Position numbers and translations under genes: made by a program. Shown here one piece after another: positions 48,901-54,698 of a stretch of DNA of 64,000 nt. The notes below the pieces were generated by a model. The model saw only the letters and a list, made by a program, of their open reading frames with translations. It was not told where the DNA came from and searched no databases. Within the stretch, counting starts at the first letter, position 1; each line of letters starts with the position of its first letter. The DNA is taken from NCBI RefSeq assembly GCF_001552595.1, contig NZ_BCRM01000025.1, positions 1 to 64,000 on the forward strand, given 5' to 3'. This DNA is from Rhodococcus erythropolis NBRC 15567 (GTDB lineage Bacteria > Actinomycetota > Actinomycetes > Mycobacteriales > Mycobacteriaceae).

Positions 48901-49280
48901 AGGCGGTCGGCCGTGGTGCGGACGGTGAGGCCGCGGGCGTTTCGGTCCGGCGCACCGTTCGGCATGGTCGAGAGCAGTGTGCCGCCGCTGCCGCCCAACT
49001 GGCCGAGCGTGGAACAGGGAATGCTGATGTCGAGCGATGTGGGCGAGTAGGAGATCAGCGGCGACGAGACGCTGTTGACGGTCCCACCCTGCGGCCAGTC
49101 GATGCTCGCGGCTTCCTGCTTGACGGGCAGGAACGGCGTCGCGAGTGCAAGAAGCAGGCCAAGAAGGCCGGTGACTATCGCGATGAGTCGTGCCGTCCGG
49201 ACTCTCTGGGAATCCGATTCTCGGGGAGCTTCGGGGCCAGTGGGCACGGGTTTCGGGGGCACTACTACTTCAGACGGCAC
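45990..49280 (-). CDS. embC: Arabinosyltransferase, EmbC/EmbA-like
   Basis: This second Emb paralogue (1,096 residues from GTG 49280) has the same architecture as its neighbour: N-terminal carbohydrate-binding domain, GT-C core with GANTSDDGYLLGMARV and GYMANYFRWFGVPEAPFGWYYD (Met294 at the ethambutol site), and a C-terminal carbohydrate-binding domain with a Gly/Ser/Thr-rich insertion around residue 810. It transfers arabinofuranose from decaprenylphosphoryl-arabinose to arabinogalactan or lipoarabinomannan. Being first in order it corresponds to embC, but only two emb genes are present, so it may combine EmbA and EmbC roles. An upstream in-frame ATG (49313) has no ribosome-binding site, whereas TAACAT lies 8 bases before GTG 49280. 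Confidence 0.92.
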   Translation of the reverse strand: MPSEVVVPPKPVPTGPEAPRESDSQRVRTARLIAIVTGLLGLLLALATPFLPVKQEAASIDWPQGGTVNSVSSPLISYSPTSLDISIPCSTLGQLGGSGGTLLSTMPNGAPDRNARGLTVRTTADRLEALTRDSVLISAPLDQLSGCTAITITTNSEQTVAAVTGIDGVGTTLTGDYRPQVVGIFTDLQGAAPAGLSAHMDVDSRFSSSPTLLKLFAMIVAALSTVVSLYALHRIDGVDGRRARRFLPARWWKFTGIDALVIGTLALWHVFGANTSDDGYLLGMARVSEHSGYMANYFRWFGVPEAPFGWYYDVLALFAKVSTASMWMRLPALIAGILCWMVISREVIPRLGVAVRRNKVAIWTGGLVFLAFWLPYNNGLRPEPIIALGALLTWCSIERAIATGRLLPAAMAVLIAAFSLAAGPSGLIAIGALIAGARPILQILIARGKRVGFLSQVMPILAAGTVVLVAVFADQTLATVLESTRVRTAVGPNVPWFEERLRWDALMTISPDGSLARRFGMFVMIVGLVFCVMMILRKGRIPGTAIGPSRRILGIVFASLLLMQFTPTKWTHHFGVYAGLAATVAVLAAVGVSASSMRSKRNRALFAAGILFILAVAFTSSNGWWYVSSYGVPWWDKPPSIAGKGFSTAFLGLTILALLLAAWYHVMEPRERNGTEDSVKKTRRLRLLAPSPLTIAAGAVVLFEVLSLLKGAVAQYPAYSIGKSNIESVFGGSCGLAGEVLVESDPNTGVLQLVDRPTDLAGAGAFGASESTGFSPDGVAGDLTADAEDSTAGSANSLDTTTSQSGTTSTPGTGSGTAGGSQSTSGVNGSNVALPFGLDPAKTPVLGSYGAPQNASLTTGWYSLPERNDAAPLLTVAAAGRIRYVNSDGIVTPGAVLQVEYGKKQADGSVDALGRVDPIDIGPSPSWRNLRVPMDQLPADADTVRLVASDTDISADQWLAVTPPRVPTMRTLQDVVGSTDPVLMDWAVGLAFPCQRPVDHLYGVAEIPEWRILPDRIGAESTNAWQDHYGGGPLGWTSELLSARALPTYLDNDWDRDWGSLEQYTPLDPDAIPAQMNVTTETRSGTWTPGPIRYQS

Positions 49281-49288
49281 AAGGAACG

Positions 49289-49294
49289 ATGTTA
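49289..49294 (-). promoter_or_regulatory. Candidate -10 (TAACAT) of the first emb gene
   Basis: TAACAT on the minus strand is followed by 8 bases and GTG 49280, the leaderless pattern seen at several other operons in this window. Confidence 0.5.
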
Positions 49295-49312
49295 GGCGAG
49301 TGCGGGCCCACA

Positions 49313-49337
49313 CATCCTGAGAGAACTACTCAGGATG
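49313..49337 (-). terminator. 8-bp hairpin overlapping the XRE stop codon
   Basis: CATCCTGA at 49313-49320 and TCAGGATG at 49330-49337 are perfect complements with a 9-base loop. It could separate the XRE gene from the emb gene read on the same strand. Confidence 0.4.
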
Positions 49338-49599
49338 CAACTTCCTGTTCGGATTGTGGTGTTTCAAGTGTTCGGGCGATGGTGTCGAGTGAAATACCCA
49401 ACACTTCCGCGACCGCGCTGATGGTGAAGAAGGCGGGTGTCGCGATGCGTCCGGTTTCGATCTTGCGCAGCGTTTCGACGGAGATACCGGCGTCGAGCGC
49501 TACCTGAACCATGCTTCGGTCCCCCCGCGCCGATCGCAGGAGTTCACCCAGTCGTAGTCCTCGTTCGAGTTCTTCCGCCGTCAGCGGCACGCGCACCAT
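49330..49599 (-). CDS. XRE-family helix-turn-helix regulator
   Basis: The 89-residue protein is essentially one HTH_3 domain (LGELLRSARGDRSMVQVALDAGISVETLRKIETGRIATPAFFTISAVAEVLGISLDTI in part) with short tails. It is divergent from the methionine aminopeptidase gene across 49 bases that contain the palindrome ATACCGGTAT, and lies 49 bases upstream of the first emb gene on the same strand. It probably autoregulates and controls the aminopeptidase gene; influence on emb is possible but unproven. Confidence 0.88.
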   Translation of the reverse strand: MVRVPLTAEELERGLRLGELLRSARGDRSMVQVALDAGISVETLRKIETGRIATPAFFTISAVAEVLGISLDTIARTLETPQSEQEVAS

Positions 49600-49604
49600 G
49601 TGCT

Positions 49605-49624
49605 TATAGTAATACCGGTATAGT
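49605..49624. promoter_or_regulatory. Operator/promoter between XRE and MetAP genes
   Basis: The segment reads TATAGT-AATACCGG-TATAGT: two direct TATAGT hexamers (49605-49610 and 49619-49624) around the palindrome ATACCGGTAT (49612-49621). A regulator bound here would cover -10 elements. Confidence 0.5.
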
Positions 49625-49648
49625 TATTCGACAAGGAAGGTGTTCGAG

Positions 49649-50413
49649 ATGGTCGAAATCAAGACCGCAGGGGAAATCGACGCGATGGCGGCGGCGGGGA
49701 GAATCACCGCGCAGGCGCTGGCTGCGGCGCGTGAGGCGGCGAGCGTCGGAGTGACGTTGCTCGAATTGGACGCCGTTGCCGCGGAGGTCATTTCGGTTGC
49801 GGGCGCCTCGGCGCTGTTCTTGAATTACCGGCCGGCGACGGCGCCGATACCCTTTCCCGGTGTCGCCTGCATCAGCGTGAACGATGCTGTGGTGCACGGT
49901 ATCCCGAATGGGTACCGACTCCGTGACGGTGACCTGATCAGTATCGACTGCGGTGCGAGACTCGACGGCTGGTGCGGCGACTCCGCCATCAGCTTCACCG
50001 TCGGACAGGGAAGTAGTGAGGATCAGGCACTGATCGACGCGACCGATGAGGCACTAGCCCGTGGCATTGCCGCCGCCCAGCCCGGAAACCGATTGGGCGA
50101 CATCGGTGCCGCGATCGGACAGTACGCGCGTGGCCTCGGATACGGAATGCTCGCCGATCACGGTGGGCACGGCATCGGCCGCGAGATGCACGAAGGCCCG
50201 GACGTGCCCAACGAAGGTCGAGCAGGCAAAGGCTTCCGGTTACGGCCCGGCCTGGTCATCGCCATCGAACCGATGCTCATCGCCGACGGAACCGACGACT
50301 ACCGGCACGACGCCGACGGGTGGACCCTTCGCACCGTTTCGGGCGCCAGGGCTGCGCACAGTGAGCACACTGTCGCGATCACCGAAGACGGTCCGGTGAT
50401 CATGACCCGCTGA
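49649..50413 (+). CDS. map: Type I methionine aminopeptidase
   Basis: ATG 49649 with AAGGAAGG 8 bases upstream gives 254 residues. The pita-bread-fold metal ligands are visible: the Asp pair in ISIDCGARLDGWCGDSA, His in GHGIGREMHE, Glu in IAIEPM and Glu in SEHTVAI; the substrate histidine is in VVHGIPN. It removes N-terminal methionine from nascent proteins. Actinobacteria usually have more than one MetAP; this copy has a dedicated divergent XRE regulator and sits inside an insertion between aftA and emb, so it is probably a regulated accessory form. Confidence 0.92.
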   Translation: MVEIKTAGEIDAMAAAGRITAQALAAAREAASVGVTLLELDAVAAEVISVAGASALFLNYRPATAPIPFPGVACISVNDAVVHGIPNGYRLRDGDLISIDCGARLDGWCGDSAISFTVGQGSSEDQALIDATDEALARGIAAAQPGNRLGDIGAAIGQYARGLGYGMLADHGGHGIGREMHEGPDVPNEGRAGKGFRLRPGLVIAIEPMLIADGTDDYRHDADGWTLRTVSGARAAHSEHTVAITEDGPVIMTR

Positions 50414-50422
50414 CCAACCCGT

Positions 50423-52255
50423 TCAACTCTGGTTGGAGGTCTTGCCGCTCACGAGGTCTCGTACGTCCCACACCCACACGTCGTCGACGCGCTTGGCGTC
50501 GAAGCCGACCAGCTCGTCGACCGTGTGGCGCAGGGCGTCGTCGCCGGAGAATCGGGGAAGCACCAGTACGTCGGCGTGCCAGTACCGCAGGTCGGTCAGG
50601 GCGTTCGCTCTGGTGCCCACATCGATCAACGGGACCTTGCCGGTTTGTTTGGCATTGACCAGCAGGGTCGAGGTGGGCCGGGACTCGGCGCCGTAGATTC
50701 CGGCGCGGGTCTTCGAATCCGGGCCGACGAAGTACCCGCCGGCGATGGGGAAGCCGAAGTCGGCGTCGACCTGCCAGCTCAGTGCGCGGGCGTCTTCGGC
50801 GCTCGCGACGGGGACCGTCACCAGGGTGCCGTCGCTGACGTAGTTCTCCCACGAGCCGCTGGTGATGAATTCGGGCGTCGCAGATCGCTGATCGGCGTCG
50901 ATGGGGGTCGGGATCAGGGGAATCATCGCGACGGCGAGTGCCACCAGCCAGACACCGGCTGCCGTGCGGCGCGGTCCACGAAGTTCGACAAAAGCGCGGT
51001 AGGTGCCGAGGGTGAGCAGTAGCCCGATCGCCGGAATCGCGCCCATGGCGAATCGGGATTCGAGCACCGATTCGAACAACGGCAAGTCGGCGAGGAGTTT
51101 CCACGGCAGGGTGATGCCGGTCTTGTCACCGTCGATGGTCAGTTCGGAACCGAGCGAGAGCACACCCATCACCACGATCACGGCGGCGGCAGCGCGGGTC
51201 AGCCGGATGCGCCACAGCCACACCGTTGCACCGAGAAGCAGGAGCACCAACGGCCATCCGAAGTAGGCATTCTCCTCGGTCGGGTTCATCCGGAACTCCG
51301 CGCCCTCGGGATCACCCGCAACCGATTCGGTCGGGAACGTGGTGAGTGCAGCGGTGTCGTTGCCGGCCTGACCGTGTGAGACGCCGTCGTAGCTCGCAGG
51401 GCCGAAGAACTGCGACCACAGCGGCACCGCGGTGATCAGGAGTGTGACCGCGCCGCCGATCACGAGGCCGGGCATCGCGCGCTTGATCGCCTGGCGCGAC
51501 TTGGCCAGGTCAGGCAGTGCATAGGCGGCGCCGAACACCATGGCTGACATCGTGAAGATGAGGAGCGGCTCTTCGCCGAGGAAGATCTGCCACGCGACGA
51601 GTAGGCCGAGAACGATTCCGTCGCGAACCGGACGCTTGCCGTTCGAGATGCGCACTACCTGCAAGAAGATGAACGGAAGTACGAAGAACGCGACGAAGTT
51701 CGGGTGGCCGTTGGCATGCGAGATCATGGCGGGCGCGAATCCGCAGAACCCCGCTCCGACGGCGGCGGCGATCTTGGAGCGGACGGAGACACCGGTCAGT
51801 ACGTGCCGCGAGAATGCCCAGTACCAAGCGATGGCGGTGCCGCCGAGGCCGGCGGTCAGCCCGATCGCATACGTGGCTGTCGGTCCGAAGATCAGCGTGA
51901 TCGGGGCCAACGGGATGCTGATGCCGAACATCGCGGTATTGGCCATCAGGTTCACGCCGAGCGGGTAATTCTGCAGGTCACTGAACAGCGGGCTGCGGAA
52001 CTGGGCGAGGGCGTGAGCGGTATCGGCGAAGAACCATTCCCACATGGCCTGGTCGCGGCCCGCGTTGAACAGATAGCCGGACTGCAGATCGCTCCACAGG
52101 TTCGACATCACGTAGATCGCCGCAACGGTGAACGTCGCCATGATCGCGAGGTCGACAAGACGCCCGCGCTGGACGACCGAGCGCCGCACTGCTGAACGGA
52201 CTCGCCCTGGACGTGCTTCTTCGAGCAGTTGGACGTCGGGCAAGGTCTCGGTCAT
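50423..52255 (-). CDS. Multi-pass membrane protein, probable GT-C-type glycosyltransferase
   Basis: The 610-residue protein has an N-terminal cytoplasmic tail, about ten membrane helices, and a soluble C-terminal domain of about 160 residues after ALAVAMIPLIPTP. After the first helix comes an acidic loop (YLFNAGRDQAMWEWFFADTAHAL) and later EPLLIF, resembling GT-C polyprenyl-phosphosugar transferases in topology. I do not recognise a named family. Its position among arabinan genes suggests a role in envelope glycosylation (inference). It is convergent with the MetAP gene and divergent from the porin gene. Confidence 0.75.
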   Translation of the reverse strand: MTETLPDVQLLEEARPGRVRSAVRRSVVQRGRLVDLAIMATFTVAAIYVMSNLWSDLQSGYLFNAGRDQAMWEWFFADTAHALAQFRSPLFSDLQNYPLGVNLMANTAMFGISIPLAPITLIFGPTATYAIGLTAGLGGTAIAWYWAFSRHVLTGVSVRSKIAAAVGAGFCGFAPAMISHANGHPNFVAFFVLPFIFLQVVRISNGKRPVRDGIVLGLLVAWQIFLGEEPLLIFTMSAMVFGAAYALPDLAKSRQAIKRAMPGLVIGGAVTLLITAVPLWSQFFGPASYDGVSHGQAGNDTAALTTFPTESVAGDPEGAEFRMNPTEENAYFGWPLVLLLLGATVWLWRIRLTRAAAAVIVVMGVLSLGSELTIDGDKTGITLPWKLLADLPLFESVLESRFAMGAIPAIGLLLTLGTYRAFVELRGPRRTAAGVWLVALAVAMIPLIPTPIDADQRSATPEFITSGSWENYVSDGTLVTVPVASAEDARALSWQVDADFGFPIAGGYFVGPDSKTRAGIYGAESRPTSTLLVNAKQTGKVPLIDVGTRANALTDLRYWHADVLVLPRFSGDDALRHTVDELVGFDAKRVDDVWVWDVRDLVSGKTSNQS

Positions 52256-52590
52256 GCAGTCGGTGCCTTTCGGTTCTGGCGCCCATCCCTGAAGTGGCAG
52301 TTCTCAGAAGTTCGGGGTGGCCTATTTAGGTCTCGATTCGATAACTTCCTCTGTCAGAGTAACGAACAAAACGGTTCGCGTCCGCGAGCGGGCGCAGTCG
52401 ACGGGACAAACCGGGCCACCCGACTTGTCCGGAAAGTAATGTTTTCGTGCATCGTTTGACGGGTTCGTGACCGGGGTATCGCAACAAGGATCTTGCTCGC
52501 GTTTGTTCAGGCAGCCCCGACGAATCCCATCCTCGACGAAGAGTTGGAACCTACGTCCGGGGCCTATACCGGATGGGATGGTGCTTGTGC
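52256..52590. promoter_or_regulatory. Divergent region between GT-C protein and porin genes
   Basis: No gene is evident in these 335 bases, although the porin start could be 18 bases earlier. A TTGACG at 52456-52461 with TATCGC about 15 bases further on may be a weak promoter for the porin gene, implying a leader of about 100 bases. No clear terminator is seen. Confidence 0.3.
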
Positions 52591-53262
52591 ATGTCGAAGA
52601 CAGCAGTTCGCAGTAGCGCAGTGGGAGCAGTGGCCTTACTGGCCGTTGTCCTGGGGGGTGGGACGGCGTCGGCAGGCGTCGACAACACCAGTTCGATCAC
52701 CGACGTCAAAGGAAATCGGATAGAGGTCTATCAGGCTGATACCGCTATCCACGTCTTTCCGCCTCTCGACAGCTCACCGCTGAGCGTCGAGTTCTTCCAC
52801 GACGGGGTTGCCGGCGTGAAGATCGACGGGCCGGACGCGGCAAGCTTCACCGGAACGAAGCTGACGATCGGTTATCAAATCGGCTACCCGATCGCGTTGA
52901 CCGGCGCGACGGTTGTTCTCAACAGTCCCGGCCTCGACTGGGCAGTCGAGAGCGGAACGAACCTCGGTATCGGTCTGGTTCCGGACTTCGAACTGGGCCT
53001 GGACATTTCGAACGGGTTCGCCATCGGCGGCGACATCATTCCTTCACAGGAACTGGACGTCGATCTGGCGCCGGGCGGTATCACCGACGTCGCGCTACTC
53101 GAAGACCAGGAATTCGACGGACCTGAAGCAGCCGTCCGGCTCTCCGGAGTTCACGGATACGTACAGGGAGCAATCGGGCCGGTAACCATCAGGCCCTACG
53201 CGAAGGCTGTCACGTCGAATGGCGATACCGTCGTCACTTACGGTGTGCCGCAACGGTTGTAG
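52591..53262 (+). CDS. MspA-family porin
   Basis: The product from ATG 52591 has 223 residues; an in-frame ATG at 52573 is an alternative. A signal peptide (SAVGAVALLAVVLGGGTASAG) leads to a mature protein starting VDNTSSITDVKGNRIEV. The core TKLTIGYQIGYPIALTGATVV, the periodic hydrophobic/polar beta pattern, and the C-terminal RLSGVHGYVQGAIGPVTIRPYAKAVTSNGDTVVTYG (in part) match the MspA family. These form octameric channels through the mycolate outer membrane for small hydrophilic solutes. It is monocistronic, with a strong terminator just after the stop. Sitting inside the aftA-emb interval is unusual relative to M. tuberculosis. Confidence 0.88.
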   Translation: MSKTAVRSSAVGAVALLAVVLGGGTASAGVDNTSSITDVKGNRIEVYQADTAIHVFPPLDSSPLSVEFFHDGVAGVKIDGPDAASFTGTKLTIGYQIGYPIALTGATVVLNSPGLDWAVESGTNLGIGLVPDFELGLDISNGFAIGGDIIPSQELDVDLAPGGITDVALLEDQEFDGPEAAVRLSGVHGYVQGAIGPVTIRPYAKAVTSNGDTVVTYGVPQRL

Positions 53263-53273
53263 TGCAGTACCGG

Positions 53274-53314
53274 CGCTCCCGCCCTCACGCTGCAACAGCG
53301 TGGTGGTGGGAGCG
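53274..53314. terminator. Long hairpin between porin and ANTAR-like genes
   Basis: CGCTCCCGCCCTCACGCTG faces CAGCGTGGTGGTGGGAGCG around a CAA loop (19-bp stem with a few wobble or mismatched pairs). It serves two convergent genes and overlaps the last codons of the minus-strand gene. Confidence 0.75.
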
Positions 53315-53920
53315 TTCCGCGTTGTGAGTTGTCGAATCGGTGCCACGAATAGGCTCGGCGTCCGCCCAATGGGCACTGCGGGAAACACTGACGAGTTTCG
53401 CGACCAGCCGTGCCGCGATCCACACGAGGTACACGGCGGTGATCAGAAGCAGAAGCGCCCAGTCGTGCGCGAAGAATCCGACTATCCCGCCGATCGTGAA
53501 CGCGAGGGCGACGAAGACGACGCGTCCGCCCACGTCGGTCTCGACCAGATACTCCGGCTCGATCGGATCGTCGAAGTCGTTCGTTTCATCGGCGTCTCCA
53601 GCCGATTCGGCTCTGGACTTCTCGTGGTGTTCGGTCGGGATCTCGAGTAGCTCACCCCATTCGAGCACCGCAACGGTGTGTGCGGTGTCGGTCGGGATCG
53701 CGCGGTAGTCGCGGGACTCGGAAACGTCGATGAGAGCCCTTGCCAGGGTGAGTACTTCGATGCGATTGCGAATCGCGACGCTCAACACTTCGTGGAAGGC
53801 CTGCTCGCGCCCGAACGGTTTGCCGCGCGCAATGACCAGAACATGTTCTGCGGAATCGAGAACTGCACGATGCGGTACAAGCTCGCGGCTTTGCGTAACG
53901 AGTTCGCTCACTGTCATCAC
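53285..53920 (-). CDS. ANTAR-like domain protein with two membrane helices
   Basis: The 211-residue protein has an N-terminal helical segment (about residues 20-70: LDSAEHVLVIARGKPFGREQAFHEVLSVAIRNRIEVLTLARALIDV in part). It resembles ANTAR RNA-binding domains in the A..VL....G....QAF..L...A..N pattern. An acidic linker and two adjacent hydrophobic helices (VVFVALAFTIGGIVGFFAH and WALLLLITAVYLVWIAARLV) follow, with a His-rich tail (SHHHAVAA). ANTAR proteins normally act as antiterminators with a sensor domain; fusion to a membrane hairpin is uncommon. The ANTAR call is by eye and uncertain. It is convergent with the porin. Confidence 0.7.
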   Translation of the reverse strand: MMTVSELVTQSRELVPHRAVLDSAEHVLVIARGKPFGREQAFHEVLSVAIRNRIEVLTLARALIDVSESRDYRAIPTDTAHTVAVLEWGELLEIPTEHHEKSRAESAGDADETNDFDDPIEPEYLVETDVGGRVVFVALAFTIGGIVGFFAHDWALLLLITAVYLVWIAARLVAKLVSVSRSAHWADAEPIRGTDSTTHNAERSHHHAVAA

Positions 53921-54016
53921 CTACCCCGCCGGTGGTTGATGCGGCCGTTTGCTCGACTGCGCTTGGAGGGGCTGAGTACCCCGGCAGTTTCGGAAACAAA
54001 CTCGCCGGACAGCGTG

Positions 54017-54625
54017 TCAGATTTGCGCAGCCGGGGCCGAGAGTGCTCCGAGGCAACTTTCGATCAGGTCGGCAACAATCACGTGAGCACGTTCTCGGCT
54101 GTCGACGCGACCCTCCCACGTGGCAAAAGTGACGACGGCGAGCACGGTCAGAGTTGCCGCCCGAAGTTCGGCGATCTCTGCCGGCAACGAGGACGCAGTG
54201 ACTATCCGCCGCTGAACTTCGCGGAAACTCTCGGCCTGCATGTGATCACGGATGGTCGACGACATGGCCGGGTCGAAGATCGACTGCACCAGGAACCGTG
54301 CGTACAACGTGCCCTCGCGGTAGATGGTCTGTTCCGCCAACGGCAGGACGAGAGCCTCGACGAGGGCACGCATCGTCGGTGGATTCGCGTCGAGATCGAT
54401 CGTGTCGAGCAACTCGCGTCGACGCTCACCGGCAGGTCGCATTCTGGACTCGACGACGGCCGCCAGCAAACCTTCACGTGAACCGAAGTGATACTGCGCA
54501 GCCGATTTGTTGGCCTGTCCGGCTTCGGTCTGAACATCACGAAGCGTCAGAGCGGCCAGACCTCGTTCGGCAACCAGACGCTCGGCTGCATCGATCATTG
54601 CCGCTCGGGCATCGGTTCGGGTCAC
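54017..54625 (-). CDS. TetR-family transcriptional regulator
   Basis: The 202-residue protein has a typical TetR N-terminus (MIDAAERLVAERGLAALTLRDVQTEAGQANKSAAQYHFGSREGLLAAVV in part) and a helical ligand domain with the TetR_C_17-like IFDPAM. The GTG at 54625 lies 6 bases after TAACTT on the minus strand, suggesting a leaderless start. It lies downstream of the aftA terminator and upstream of the ANTAR-like gene on the same strand (96-base gap). Target unknown. Confidence 0.88.
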   Translation of the reverse strand: MTRTDARAAMIDAAERLVAERGLAALTLRDVQTEAGQANKSAAQYHFGSREGLLAAVVESRMRPAGERRRELLDTIDLDANPPTMRALVEALVLPLAEQTIYREGTLYARFLVQSIFDPAMSSTIRDHMQAESFREVQRRIVTASSLPAEIAELRAATLTVLAVVTFATWEGRVDSRERAHVIVADLIESCLGALSAPAAQI

Positions 54626-54644
54626 GGTATGAAGTTAGGGGTGC

Positions 54645-54670
54645 GTCGGGGTCGCGTCAACGACCCCGAC
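54645..54670 (-). terminator. Terminator of the dprE1-dprE2-aftA operon
   Basis: GTCGGGGTCG and CGACCCCGAC form a perfect 10-bp stem with a 6-base loop between the aftA stop (54699) and the TetR start (54625). Confidence 0.8.
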
Positions 54671-54698
54671 GGTAAGCCTTTTGTGACGTATCTCCTGG

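Noticed and set aside
44177-49295. Long plus-strand frames (hundreds of codons) opposite the emb genes
   Set aside because: They are rich in Asp/Glu/Gly/His without domains and lie opposite well-conserved transmembrane segments.
50414-50436. CCAACC/GGTTGG hairpin between MetAP and GT-C genes as a terminator
   Set aside because: Only 6 bp of stem with an 11-base loop and no T-run; too weak to call.
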